Source: Mycobacterium barrassiae
GTDB taxonomy: Bacteria; Actinomycetota; Actinomycetes; Mycobacteriales; Mycobacteriaceae
DNA length: 64,000 nt
Direction of reading: 5' to 3'
Assembly: GCF_025822765.1 (NCBI RefSeq)
Contig: NZ_JACKUK010000034.1
Location: 1-64,000 of the forward strand
The translations under genes were made by a program, and so were the position numbers. The notes under the pieces were generated by a model. It did no database searches. It saw only the letters and a program-made list of their open reading frames with translations, and had not been told where the DNA came from. Of the stretch, positions 16,898 through 25,489 are shown piece after piece. The stretch's first letter is position 1; each line of letters starts with the position of its first letter.

Positions 16898-18765
16898 TAT
16901 TCGACGGTGACGGACTTGGCGAGGTTGCGCGGCTTGTCGACGTCATAGCCGCGGGCCTGCGCCACTCCCGCCGCGAAAACCTGCAGCGGAATGGTCGACA
17001 GCAGCGGCTGGAAAAGCGTTGACACCGCAGGGATCTCGAACAGGTGATCGGCGTACGGACGGACGGTGTCGTCGCCCTCTTCCGCGATGACGATGGTGAT
17101 CGCGCCCCGCGCCTGGATCTCGCGGATGTTCGACAGCAGCTTGGCGTGCAGCGTCGGCGCGTTCTTCGGCGACGGCATGACCACGATGACCGGCAGATCG
17201 TCCTCGATCAAAGCGATCGGTCCGTGTTTGAGTTCGCCCGCCGCAAAACCCTCGGCGTGCATGTACGCCAATTCCTTGAGTTTGAGCGCACCCTCGAGCG
17301 CAACCGGGTAGCCGACGTGGCGCCCGAGGAACAGCACGGTCTGCGACTGCGCGAACCGGCGGGCCAGCTCGAAAACGGGCTCGACCGACTCGAGTACGCG
17401 GGCCACCAAGTCCGGCATCGCCTCGAGGGAGCGGTACTCACGCTCGACCTCGTCGGGGTACTTGGTGCCGCGCGCCTGCGCAAGGGCCAGCCCGACAAGG
17501 TAGTTGGCGGCGATCTGGGCGAGGAAGGTTTTGGTCGACGCGACGCCGATCTCCGGTCCGGCGCGGGTGTAGAGCACGGCATCGCATTCGCGCGGAATCT
17601 GTGAGCCGTTGGTGTTGCAGATGGCCAGGACCTTGGCCTTCTGCTCCTTGGCGTGGCGCACCGCCTCCAGCGTGTCGGCCGTCTCGCCGGACTGCGAGAT
17701 GGCGACGACGAGCGTGTGCTGGTCCAAAACCGGGTCGCGGTAACGGAATTCGCTGGCCAGCTCGGCCTCCACCGGCAGCCGCGTCCAGTGCTCGATCGCA
17801 TACTTGGCCAGCAGACCGGAGTGGAAAGCGGTGCCGCAGGCCACCACGAACACCTTGTCGATCTCGCGGAGTTCCTGATCGGAGAGGCGCTGTTCGTCGA
17901 GCACGATGCGGTTGTCGACGAAGTGGCCGAGCAGCGTGTCGGAGACGGCGGCGGGTTGCTCGGCGATCTCCTTGAGCATGAAGTACTCGTAGCCGCCCTT
18001 TTCGGCGGCCGAGATGTCCCAGTCGATGTGGAAGGTGCGCGCGTTGGCGGAGTCGTCGATACCGTTGAAGTCGGTGATGCGGTACCCGTCGGCGGTCACG
18101 ACGACCGCCTGGTCCTGACCCAGTTCGACGGCATCGCGGGTGTATTCGATGAACGCGGCGACGTCCGAGCCGACGAACATCTCGCCCTGGCCCACCCCCA
18201 GCACCAACGGCGTGGAACGCCGCGCGGCGACGATCGTGCCGGGATCGTCAGCGTTGGCGAACACCAGGGTGAAGTGGCCCTCCAGCCGGCGCAGTACGGA
18301 CAGCACCGACGCCGGGAAGTCGCCCGCGGTCTCACCGTCGCGGTATGCGCGGGCAACCAGGTGCACGGCGACCTCAGTGTCGGTGTCGCTGGCGAACTCG
18401 ACGCCGACGGCCTCCAGTTCGGCCCGCATGACGGCGTAGTTCTCGATGATGCCGTTGTGGACGACCGCGATCTTCTCGGCAGCGTCACGGTGCGGGTGGG
18501 CGTTGCGGTCGGTCGGCCTGCCGTGGGTCGCCCAGCGGGTGTGCCCGAGGCCGGTGCTGCCCACCAGGCTGGCGGCGTCGGACTCGGCCAGCGCGGCCGC
18601 AAGGTTGTCCAGGCGCCCGGCCCGCCGGCGCACCGTCAGGTGACCCTTGCCGTCGAGCAGGGCAACGCCCGACGAGTCGTATCCGCGGTACTCCATCCTG
18701 CGTAGAGCGTCGACGACAACGTCGCAGGCAGGACGCTGCCCCACGTAGCCGACGATTCCGCACAT
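16897..18765 (-). CDS. glmS: Glucosamine-fructose-6-phosphate aminotransferase
   Basis: The 622-residue enzyme makes glucosamine-6-phosphate from fructose-6-phosphate and glutamine, the first step to UDP-GlcNAc. ATG 18765 is chosen so that Cys2 (MCGIVGYVGQ) becomes the N-terminal glutaminase nucleophile; a start two codons upstream would bury it. The class II glutaminase domain is followed by two SIS domains and the C-terminal KSVTVE typical of GlmS. No glmS ribozyme was seen upstream. glmM, the next pathway enzyme, is about 7 kb away on the same strand. Confidence 0.97.
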   Translation of the reverse strand: MCGIVGYVGQRPACDVVVDALRRMEYRGYDSSGVALLDGKGHLTVRRRAGRLDNLAAALAESDAASLVGSTGLGHTRWATHGRPTDRNAHPHRDAAEKIAVVHNGIIENYAVMRAELEAVGVEFASDTDTEVAVHLVARAYRDGETAGDFPASVLSVLRRLEGHFTLVFANADDPGTIVAARRSTPLVLGVGQGEMFVGSDVAAFIEYTRDAVELGQDQAVVVTADGYRITDFNGIDDSANARTFHIDWDISAAEKGGYEYFMLKEIAEQPAAVSDTLLGHFVDNRIVLDEQRLSDQELREIDKVFVVACGTAFHSGLLAKYAIEHWTRLPVEAELASEFRYRDPVLDQHTLVVAISQSGETADTLEAVRHAKEQKAKVLAICNTNGSQIPRECDAVLYTRAGPEIGVASTKTFLAQIAANYLVGLALAQARGTKYPDEVEREYRSLEAMPDLVARVLESVEPVFELARRFAQSQTVLFLGRHVGYPVALEGALKLKELAYMHAEGFAAGELKHGPIALIEDDLPVIVVMPSPKNAPTLHAKLLSNIREIQARGAITIVIAEEGDDTVRPYADHLFEIPAVSTLFQPLLSTIPLQVFAAGVAQARGYDVDKPRNLAKSVTVE

Positions 18766-18808
18766 AGCCATTCAGGGTAGTGCAAGAGCGTCTGGCGACC
18801 GCCTGCGC

Positions 18809-18814
18809 TACGGT
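18809..18814 (+). promoter_or_regulatory. Possible -10 of a leaderless transcript
   Basis: TACGGT fits the mycobacterial TAnnnT -10 and lies 6 bp before the GTG start of the next gene, which has no Shine-Dalgarno sequence. A leaderless mRNA starting at the GTG is inferred. Confidence 0.4.
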
Positions 18815-18820
18815 CGTCTC

Positions 18821-19666
18821 GTGGCGCGAACGGCGAAGCTATTCAACCAGTTGAAGCGTCGCGGGCCGCATCGTGTTTTACGTGGTGACCTGGCCTTTGC
18901 CGGATTGCGCGGCGTCGTGTTCACCCCGGAGTCAGGCCGCAATCTCGCAGGCGTGGCCTTCGGTCACGATTGGCTCACGAGTGACGACCGTTACTACGGG
19001 ACGCTCGACCATCTGGCGTCGTGGGGCATCGTTGCCGCGGCGCCCGCCACCGAGACCGGGCTCGCGCCGTCAGTGCTCAATCTGTCCTACGACCTCGGCA
19101 CCGCGCTGGACATCATCGCCGGGGTGCGGTTGGGACCAGGCAAGATCAGCGTGCATCCCACGAAGCTCGGCGTGGCCGGACACGGTTTCGGCGCGTCCGC
19201 GGCGGTGTTCACGGCGGCAGGCATGCCCAGCAGGATCAAGGGCGTCGTGGCGGCTTTTCCGACGGTCACCAAGCCCCGCGCCGAAGAACCCGCGGCGACG
19301 CTGAAGGTGCCCGGGTTGATCCTGTCCGATCCGGGCGATCCGATGTCGTTGCGTTCCAACGCCGTCGAGCTCGCGCGTGTGTGGAAGACCGGGACGCTGC
19401 GGGCCGTGAGCAAGGTGAAAGCGGGTGGGCTCATCGAGGGCCGTCGCCTGGCGAAGGTCGTCGGACTGCCGGGTGCCAATCGCGGCACGCAGAAGATCGT
19501 GCGGGCGTTGATGACCGGATACCTGCTGCACACGCTGACCGGCGACAAGGCCTATCGCGACTTCTCCGATCCCGAAATCGTGCTGCCGAAGGCCCCGACG
19601 CTCGACCCGTTCGCCGACGATCCGGTGGATCTCGAGAACAAGGTCGTCGCGTTGTTGAAGCCCTGA
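18821..19666 (+). CDS. Degenerate dienelactone-hydrolase-like protein (Rv3438-like)
   Basis: The 281-residue protein resembles M. tuberculosis Rv3438 in length, position beside glmS and alpha/beta-hydrolase layout. The nucleophile elbow reads GHGFGAS, with Phe where GxSxG hydrolases have Ser and no Cys in its place. It is therefore probably not a standard serine hydrolase; it may have a different catalytic residue or be a non-catalytic binding protein. It is transcribed away from glmS, and the GTG start has no ribosome site. Confidence 0.75.
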   Translation: MARTAKLFNQLKRRGPHRVLRGDLAFAGLRGVVFTPESGRNLAGVAFGHDWLTSDDRYYGTLDHLASWGIVAAAPATETGLAPSVLNLSYDLGTALDIIAGVRLGPGKISVHPTKLGVAGHGFGASAAVFTAAGMPSRIKGVVAAFPTVTKPRAEEPAATLKVPGLILSDPGDPMSLRSNAVELARVWKTGTLRAVSKVKAGGLIEGRRLAKVVGLPGANRGTQKIVRALMTGYLLHTLTGDKAYRDFSDPEIVLPKAPTLDPFADDPVDLENKVVALLKP

Positions 19667-19676
19667 GGGCAACCAA

Positions 19677-19688
19677 CCAACCGGTTGG
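19677..19688. promoter_or_regulatory. Palindromic operator upstream of the F420-type oxidoreductase gene
   Basis: CCAACCGGTTGG is a perfect 12-bp palindrome, extending imperfectly to AACCAACC/GGTTGGGT. It lies 15 bp upstream of the start codon, where bound protein would block initiation. The shape is like TetR-family operators; the cognate regulator is not identified. Confidence 0.5.
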
Positions 19689-19703
19689 GTGTATAACTTC
19701 CCC

Positions 19704-20762
19704 ATGTCCTCTGCGCCGTCTATGCGAACCGGGATCTTCCTCAACTACGCGGGCGGCTTCCTGGAGGCCGTCGAGCAGGTCGTCGACATGGAGAAACTCG
19801 GTATCGACATCGCGCTGGTCGCCGAGGCCTATTCCTACGACGCAATCAGCCAGCTGGGGTTCCTGGCGGCCAAGACGTCGACGATCGAGCTCGGAACGGG
19901 CGTCGTCCCGATCTACATCCGCACCCCGACCCTGCTGGCGATGACGGCGGCCGGCCTGGACTATGTGTCCGACGGCCGATTTCGGCTCGGCATCGGCACC
20001 TCCGGCCCACAGGTGATGGAGGGCTTTCACGGCGTACCGTTCGACGCCCCGCTCGGTCGTACCCGTGAGGTCATCGACATCTGCAGGCAGGTGTGGCGTC
20101 GCGAGCGGGTGACCTACGACGGCAAGTACTACCAGATTCCGTTGCCCGCCGATCAGGGCACCGGCCTCGGCAAACCTCTGCATTTGATCAATCACCCTGT
20201 GCGGGAGCGGATTCCGATCACGATTGCGGCGCTCGGACCGAAGAACGTCGAGCTCACCGCGGAGATCGCCGAGGGCTGGCAGCCGGTGTTCTTCTTTCCG
20301 GAAAAGGCCGACGACGTCTGGGGCGATTCGCTGCGGGCCGGGTACGCCAAGCGCGACCCTTCCCTTGGCCCGCTCGACATCATGGTGAGCGCGCCGCTGG
20401 CGATCGGCGATGACGTCGACGACCGATTGGCTTGGGTGAAGCCACAATTGGCGCTGTACATCGGCGGTATGGGCGCCCGCGGGCAGAACTTCTACCACAA
20501 ACTGGCGACCCGTTACGGGTTCGGCGAGGTGGCCGATCACATCCAGAATCTCTACCTCGACGGAAAGAAGGCCGAGGCGATCGAGGCGGTGCCCGACGAC
20601 CTGGTGCGGTCCGTCTCGCTGGTGGGTCCGCGCGGGTTCGTCAAGGAGCGGCTGGCCGCGTTCAAAGAGGCGGGTGCCACCACGCTGTTGCTGCAACCGC
20701 TTTCAGGCGACCGCGGCGAAACGTCGAAATTCGTCGAGGAACTTCTGGGCCTGCTGCCGTAG
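19704..20762 (+). CDS. LLM-class F420-dependent oxidoreductase
   Basis: The 352-residue luciferase-like monooxygenase-fold protein starts at ATG 19704; a GTG five codons earlier lies next to the palindrome and is less likely. Family features are FLAAKTSTIELGTGVVP, GRFRLGIGTSGPQVMEGFHG and TIAALGPKNVELTAEIAEGW. It is the Rv3520c-like subgroup of F420-dependent enzymes, which reduce or oxidise unknown, often lipid or aromatic, substrates. It stands alone behind a palindromic operator, which suggests ligand-responsive control. Confidence 0.87.
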   Translation: MSSAPSMRTGIFLNYAGGFLEAVEQVVDMEKLGIDIALVAEAYSYDAISQLGFLAAKTSTIELGTGVVPIYIRTPTLLAMTAAGLDYVSDGRFRLGIGTSGPQVMEGFHGVPFDAPLGRTREVIDICRQVWRRERVTYDGKYYQIPLPADQGTGLGKPLHLINHPVRERIPITIAALGPKNVELTAEIAEGWQPVFFFPEKADDVWGDSLRAGYAKRDPSLGPLDIMVSAPLAIGDDVDDRLAWVKPQLALYIGGMGARGQNFYHKLATRYGFGEVADHIQNLYLDGKKAEAIEAVPDDLVRSVSLVGPRGFVKERLAAFKEAGATTLLLQPLSGDRGETSKFVEELLGLLP

Positions 20763-20789
20763 CGATTAAGGAAATCGCCCATACCCCTG

Positions 20790-20795
20790 TAGACT
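20790..20795 (+). promoter_or_regulatory. Possible -10 for the DEAD-box helicase gene
   Basis: TAGACT fits TAnnnT. A start about 7 bp downstream would give a 5' UTR of roughly 110 bases, typical of cold-regulated DEAD-box mRNAs. Prediction only. Confidence 0.35.
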
Positions 20796-20911
20796 GGGTA
20801 CAGCGGCATCGTCTGTTCTGCCTTTTGCCGCTTCTCGATCGTCAAACCGAGCGCCGCGGGATCACCCGCGCCGGGCAGGACGACCACACTCAATCTTTCG
20901 GAGCTTCAATC

Positions 20912-22216
20912 TTGTCTGTTCAAATCCCTGGTGGCTCAACCGTGCCCACCTTCGCCGAACTCGGTCTGCCGCAGGCCGTCGTCGACGTGCTCGCCGACAA
21001 CGGCATCGATACGCCCTTCCCCATCCAGGCGGCCACGCTGCCTGATTCGTTGGCGGGCCGTGACGTCCTCGGCCGCGGCCGCACCGGATCCGGTAAGACT
21101 TACGCGTTTCTGTTGCCGATGGTGACGCGACTCACAAACAATCCCAGCAAGCCTCTTCCCGGCCAGCCCCGGGCGCTCATCCTGGCCCCGACACGCGAGT
21201 TGGTGGCTCAGATCCAGGAGTCGCTCGCTCCCCTGGCTGCCGCCACGAATCTGCGCTCGGTCATCGTGTTCGGCGGTGTCGGGTACCAACCGCAGATCGA
21301 CAAGCTGCGTGCCGGTGTCGACATCGTCATCGCCTGCCCCGGTCGCCTCGAAGACCACGTACAGGCAGGCCATGCTGACCTGTCGGCAGTGGAGATCACC
21401 GTGCTGGATGAGGCCGACCACATGGCCGATCTCGGATTCCTGCCTCCCGTCAAGCGTCTGCTCGACAAGACACCCCGCGACGGTCAGCGAATGCTGTTCT
21501 CCGCCACGCTGGATCGCGGTGTGGACGTTCTAGTCAAGCGCTATCTGAACAATCCGGTCGAGCACAGCGTCGACTCGGAGCAGTCGCCGGTCACCGCAAT
21601 GGACCACCACGTTCTGCATGTCGAGAAGGCGTCGCGCATCAACGTGTTGGCCGACCTCGCCGCTTCACCCGGTCGGACCATCGTTTTCACCCGGACCAAG
21701 TTCGGTGCCAAGAACCTTGCCCGGCAGTTGAATTCGCGGGGTGTGCCTGCGGTGGAACTGCACGGCAATCTGTCGCAGAACGCCCGCACCCGTAATCTCG
21801 CGGCGTTCTCCGATGGCACGGCGTCGGTCTTGGTTGCGACTGACATCGCGGCACGCGGCATTCACGTCGACGAGGTCAGCCTCGTCGTACACGCGGATCC
21901 ACCGGTCGAGCACAAGGCGTACCTGCACCGGTCCGGTCGGACGGCACGCGCCGGAAACGACGGCACGGTGGTGACGCTGATGCTCGACGAGCAGGTGTCG
22001 GATGTGCGGCAACTGACCCGTCGGGCCGGGGTGAAGCCGACGATCACCCGCTTCAGCGGTCCGTCGCATCCGGTGCTTCATGAGATCGCGCCCGGCGAGC
22101 GCACCTTCGGGAAGCCGATCGTGCCGGCCACGCCCAGTCGACCCGCGCCGGCCAAGCCGGCCCAGGCGCGCCGTCGTCGCTCGAACAACCGCCGTAGGCG
22201 GCCCGCCAACGCCTAG
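20912..22216 (+). CDS. DEAD-box RNA helicase (RhlE-like)
   Basis: The 434-residue protein starts at TTG 20912, 8 bp after GGAG; GTG 20942 is an alternative. All core motifs are visible: Q-motif FPIQAATLP, GRGRTGSGKT (I), APTRELVAQ (Ia), VLDEADHMADLGF (II), FSATL (III), IVFTRTKFGAKNLA (IV), VLVATDIAARGIHVD (V) and HRSGRTARAG (VI). The C-terminal tail is basic (KPAQARRRRSNNRRRR), for RNA binding. It unwinds RNA in ribosome assembly or mRNA decay. The preceding 149 bp act as a long 5' leader. Confidence 0.93.
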   Translation: MSVQIPGGSTVPTFAELGLPQAVVDVLADNGIDTPFPIQAATLPDSLAGRDVLGRGRTGSGKTYAFLLPMVTRLTNNPSKPLPGQPRALILAPTRELVAQIQESLAPLAAATNLRSVIVFGGVGYQPQIDKLRAGVDIVIACPGRLEDHVQAGHADLSAVEITVLDEADHMADLGFLPPVKRLLDKTPRDGQRMLFSATLDRGVDVLVKRYLNNPVEHSVDSEQSPVTAMDHHVLHVEKASRINVLADLAASPGRTIVFTRTKFGAKNLARQLNSRGVPAVELHGNLSQNARTRNLAAFSDGTASVLVATDIAARGIHVDEVSLVVHADPPVEHKAYLHRSGRTARAGNDGTVVTLMLDEQVSDVRQLTRRAGVKPTITRFSGPSHPVLHEIAPGERTFGKPIVPATPSRPAPAKPAQARRRRSNNRRRRPANA

Positions 22217-22473
22217 CTTGTTGGGCTGTGGACGGAGCCGCTTGTCGACTGCATTGTCGAGGGCGCTTGCCCACCCGCTCGTCCCGTATTGGGCGGACCC
22301 GCAGCAAACGGACGAAGTTCACTCTCGATTAATTCGCCGCTGCGCAGGCGTCGAACATGCCGCGAAGAGCACATCGACCCGTTGTTCCACCTCAAGTGCC
22401 GTAGTTGGCTGCGACATGTCGCAGGCCAGTGTTGTACTACCTCGACTGAGCACGACAGTGCGGAGAGGAAGTT
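22217..22473. other. Intergenic region before the HhH-type gene
   Basis: This 257 bp holds no gene. The notable element is the 16-bp palindrome at 22409-22424, followed by TGTACT/TACTAC, a possible -10 region. Base composition is less GC-rich than the flanking core genes, as is the gene that follows. Confidence 0.4.
22409..22424. promoter_or_regulatory. Perfect 16-bp palindrome upstream of the HhH-type gene
   Basis: CTGCGACATGTCGCAG is its own reverse complement. It lies 49 bp upstream of the ATG, just ahead of a -10-like sequence, so it is placed for an operator. It is not the mycobacterial LexA box (TCGAAC-N4-GTTCGA). Confidence 0.5.
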
Positions 22474-23262
22474 ATGGCCGAGGAATACAACCACGACGAA
22501 CTAGCGCGGCTTATCGCGGCAATCGAAGAGGAGCTTGGAGACCCCGCACTTTGGGCAACGCCTGACGGCTACCCGGCCAGCCTCGCACTCTGCGTCATCG
22601 ATTCAATCTTCTCCATCGGTGTGAATTACTCCGGGGTCGTCAATGTGATAGGTCGATACCGATCGCACCGCATTGCGCAGAGCGGCAACGCTGATGCTGA
22701 TGGTCTCCTGGAGCTCATGGGCACGTTCGAATACCTGGGCGGCCCCGAACGCTGGGCAGATGAGATTGGAAACAAGCAGCGCACGTCGACCAAGAGCGGG
22801 ATCCTCAAAGCTGAGGCGGTGCTCCAGGAGGCCCATGTACTTGCCGCGCAGGGTGTCTGGACAGTTCGCGATCTTCAGGAAGCTCAGCTAGTGGGTCGGC
22901 TACCTGAGATCAAGGCTGGTTGGAGGTCGGTCCGCGGGCAGAAGTCAGGAATTTCGTGGAATTACTTCCTGATGCTTGCCCGCGTACTTCCAGAGGGTGG
23001 CGATGTCGGTGAGAAGGCCCGATTAGAAGCGCGTCCCCGACCCAGTGGCGACGACGCGGTAGCCGGCGTGAAACCAGATCGGATGATCAAACGCTATGTC
23101 GCCGGAGCGATCGGCGCAGATGTTGGCAGGCTGACGGAACGGAAGGCAGCCGCGTTGGTAAAGGCAGCGGCGGAGGCAAAAGTATTGGAAGTTGTCGCCC
23201 TCGATCATGCAATCTGGCGTTTCGAGTCGGGCCGGTCAAGCCTGGCCGACTCCGATGAATGA
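22474..23262 (+). CDS. Accessory HhH / endonuclease-III-like protein
   Basis: The 262-residue protein starts at ATG 22474 behind GAGAGGAAG. The middle part reads SVRGQKSGISWNYFLMLA, then GVKPDRMIKRYV, the pattern of HhH-containing proteins distantly related to endonuclease III-type DNA glycosylases. I see no catalytic Lys/Asp pair of the active glycosylases with confidence. A hydrophilic insert of about 26 residues (near 171-196, VLPEGGDVGEKARLE) separates the two motifs. It is a single gene of accessory character between core genes, and its partners are unknown. DNA binding is the best-supported guess. Confidence 0.55.
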   Translation: MAEEYNHDELARLIAAIEEELGDPALWATPDGYPASLALCVIDSIFSIGVNYSGVVNVIGRYRSHRIAQSGNADADGLLELMGTFEYLGGPERWADEIGNKQRTSTKSGILKAEAVLQEAHVLAAQGVWTVRDLQEAQLVGRLPEIKAGWRSVRGQKSGISWNYFLMLARVLPEGGDVGEKARLEARPRPSGDDAVAGVKPDRMIKRYVAGAIGADVGRLTERKAAALVKAAAEAKVLEVVALDHAIWRFESGRSSLADSDE

Positions 23263-23264
23263 GC

Positions 23265-23280
23265 GCCGGCACTCGCCGGC
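23265..23280. terminator. Short hairpin after the HhH-type gene
   Basis: GCCGGC-ACTC-GCCGGC, 2 bp past the stop codon, can fold into a 6-bp GC stem. There is no T-run, so termination is uncertain. Confidence 0.4.
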
Positions 23281-23408
23281 CGACAAGTCGTCATCAGAAA
23301 CAAAACACGGAACGGTACCAACTGCAATATCATGACGCCCTGCCGAAGCACGCGCGGCCACCTACATCAAAACCGAACGCAAACAGAATATTTCGGTAAT
23401 CTCCGATT

Positions 23409-24080
23409 CTAGACGGGGGCCTTCGAGGGTTGCCGTTCCTTGGCAAGGATTTCTGCGAGCATCGCAGCAACGACGCCAAACGCGAAATACAGTGGGACGA
23501 GCCATGGTCCGACACCAAACAGTCCGTCGGAGTCGGCGTTGTATGCGAACACGTCGGACTTGGCGAGCACGATCTCGACGATCGGTCCGAAGATCGCGGC
23601 CAGTACACCGCAAACGATCGACGGCTTGTCGCCAAGCACGCACCAGATGATGACCGCCATCGCGATGATGAGGGCTGTGCTCGGCACTGTCGGTGCGCTG
23701 TGCACCAAGGCAGTAGTGACGTAGGTACCGATAACCGCGGCGATACCTGCCAGCCCCTGCCGCGCAGTGACAGTGGTACGCGGATCAGGCAGATGCAGCC
23801 GCAGTTCGGCTAACGAGACCGTCGCAGCGCCAACCATTATCGGGAACCAGATGGGGCTGCTCCACACGAACGGCACCGCATCCGTGAAGTACTCCGTTGT
23901 GCCGGTGACGACGTGGCTGTGATCGCCGACGAGCGATGCCACCGCACCCAGTAGGAATAGGAAAAGAGCTTCAGGCACGCGCAACTTCACGAAGCGGACG
24001 TTACTCTCGCCAGCCCACCGATCGTGCCCAAGCTGCAACCCCTTCGTGGGTAGCGAGGTCGTCGGGTCGAGCGTCAGCAC
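23409..24080 (-). CDS. Six-helix membrane protein resembling mycobacterial INSIG homologues
   Basis: The protein has 223 residues from GTG 24080; the true start may be later, near the motif FVKLRVPEALFLF. There are six hydrophobic segments (about 38-60, 78-97, 108-125, 132-150, 155-175 and 193-213). The order PIWFPIMVG, a loop, then SIVCGVLAAIFGPIVEIVLA and PWLVPLYFAFG resembles the INSIG fold (human INSIG: WWVPPCCG ... RSWLPCIFFSGG). A mycobacterial INSIG homologue (MvINS of M. vanbaalenii) has a published structure. Homology here is by eye only. The alternative is an unrelated six-helix protein. It is the next minus-strand gene after the alanine/proline-rich gene. Confidence 0.45.
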   Translation of the reverse strand: MLTLDPTTSLPTKGLQLGHDRWAGESNVRFVKLRVPEALFLFLLGAVASLVGDHSHVVTGTTEYFTDAVPFVWSSPIWFPIMVGAATVSLAELRLHLPDPRTTVTARQGLAGIAAVIGTYVTTALVHSAPTVPSTALIIAMAVIIWCVLGDKPSIVCGVLAAIFGPIVEIVLAKSDVFAYNADSDGLFGVGPWLVPLYFAFGVVAAMLAEILAKERQPSKAPV

Positions 24081-24133
24081 CGTGTGCCCTGGACGTTCCT
24101 TGAGGTTGACGAGTCATCTGCCCAGTCACCTGT

Positions 24134-25486
24134 TCATTCGCCCACCTGTGGCAGTTCGTCGGCTGCAATTTCACACGGCGTCCCCGCGGAGTCCGATGGC
24201 GCTGCGAGCGGCTCTATCGGCGGTGGTACGGCAGAGATGGGTGGCGGCGGCTCGATCGGTGTTTCGGTCGCCGCAGGTGGCGGGGGATCTGCCGGCCGCT
24301 CGGCGGCCGCCTCCTCGTCAACCGCCGCGGGATCGGCCTCGGCTGCGTCTGCGCTCTCTTCGTCGTCGACGATTTCTTCGTCTAACTCGCCCTCGTCGTC
24401 GGGCTCATCGAGTTCCTCTGGATTGTCTAGCTCATCTGGCTCGTCGACCTCGGGCAGATCCGCCAGTGCGTCCTGCTCGCTGCTCGACGTCCCCAGTAGA
24501 CCGCCCAGAAGGTCGGCGAGCTGCCCCCCGAACCCCGACAGTCCGCTTCCGATGTCGGGCATTCCTCCCCCGAGCGACGGCATCGACGACGGCGCCATCG
24601 CCGCGGGTTCGACTGGCGGCGTAGCCGGTGGCGTGGGCAGAGGCGGGGGCGGTGGCCCCGGCAGCGGTGACTGCGCCACCGGTGGTGTCGACCACGGCGT
24701 CGACGCGCCCAGCGGCAAACTCATCCCCCCGCCACCACTCGAGTTCACCCCCGCTGGCGCGGTTCCCACGGCGTCATCCGTTGGACCAGACCACGCCGGA
24801 CCGAAATCGCCGGGCACCTCGAACGCAACGGCCGACTGCGATGTCAGCTCGGCCACCGCGGCATCGTAGGCGTCCGTCACGGCGGCCACCGCCGAGCGCA
24901 TTGCCGTCAGCCACTCGCCCCGAATATCGTTCTCTACGAACGGTTTTACCTCGAGTTCGACGAGTTCACTGGCCGTCGCACGATCACCCGCTCCGGTGGT
25001 GACCGTCTGCACAGCGGCACGCCAATCCGGGTTGGCGGCTCGGCTCTCCACCGCAACGGCCGCCGCGACCTTCCCATCGATGCTGCGCCACAACCGATCC
25101 CGCAGCGAGGTCAATGATTCAACCGCCGTGCGGACCGCGCTCACCACCGTCGCCGACGTCTCACCGTGACGGCGCAGGAACTCCCGCGACGCCCGCGCAC
25201 CCTGCCCACGCCACACCACGGGCATCAAGACCAGCTGGGCCTCCTGACGAGCGAGCACCCCTTCGACCGCGGTGGCAGCGGACCGCAACGCCTCGCAGTC
25301 GGCATCGAGCGCACGCAAGTCGATACCGTCCTCGCTGCCGTACCAATCGCGCACTTGCGATGCGTGCAGGGTCAGATCCGCGTCCTGGTAGCCGACCAGA
25401 TGGCAGGCCCATACATAGTCCTGCACCGTCTCGGTGGCAGGCTGGCCCTCGGCCAATCGTGAACCAGCGTCGTATGTTTCGGCCAT
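24134..25486 (-). CDS. Ala/Pro-rich protein, Rv3439c-like, probable type VII-linked
   Basis: The protein has 450 residues. Residues 1-220 are mainly helical, with VVWRGQGARASREFLRRHGET, a W-x-G helix-turn-helix reminiscent of WXG/PE-PPE-type secretion partners. Residues 240-330 are Pro/Gly-rich. The next segment is very acidic (PEVDEPDELDNPEELDEPDD), and a Pro tail follows. Position next to glmM and composition match M. tuberculosis Rv3439c. The ATG at 25486 follows the stop of the 101-aa partner within 4 bp (TGAGTGATG), so the two are translationally coupled. Function is unknown; a secreted or envelope role is inferred. Confidence 0.7.
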   Translation of the reverse strand: MAETYDAGSRLAEGQPATETVQDYVWACHLVGYQDADLTLHASQVRDWYGSEDGIDLRALDADCEALRSAATAVEGVLARQEAQLVLMPVVWRGQGARASREFLRRHGETSATVVSAVRTAVESLTSLRDRLWRSIDGKVAAAVAVESRAANPDWRAAVQTVTTGAGDRATASELVELEVKPFVENDIRGEWLTAMRSAVAAVTDAYDAAVAELTSQSAVAFEVPGDFGPAWSGPTDDAVGTAPAGVNSSGGGGMSLPLGASTPWSTPPVAQSPLPGPPPPPLPTPPATPPVEPAAMAPSSMPSLGGGMPDIGSGLSGFGGQLADLLGGLLGTSSSEQDALADLPEVDEPDELDNPEELDEPDDEGELDEEIVDDEESADAAEADPAAVDEEAAAERPADPPPPAATETPIEPPPPISAVPPPIEPLAAPSDSAGTPCEIAADELPQVGE

Positions 25487-25489
25487 CAC

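Noticed and set aside
18766-18820. glmS ribozyme or riboswitch in the glmS leader
   Set aside because: Only about 55 bp separate glmS from the divergent gene, and no ribozyme core is visible.
20432-20911. Upstream extension of the DEAD-box helicase frame into the oxidoreductase gene
   Set aside because: It overlaps the preceding gene in another frame. The Q-motif follows soon after TTG 20912, which has a good GGAG.
22416-22440. PafBC-type (RecA-NDp) DNA-damage promoter upstream of the HhH-type gene
   Set aside because: TGTC is present, but the rest of the -35-like motif and the -10 spacing match too poorly to claim.
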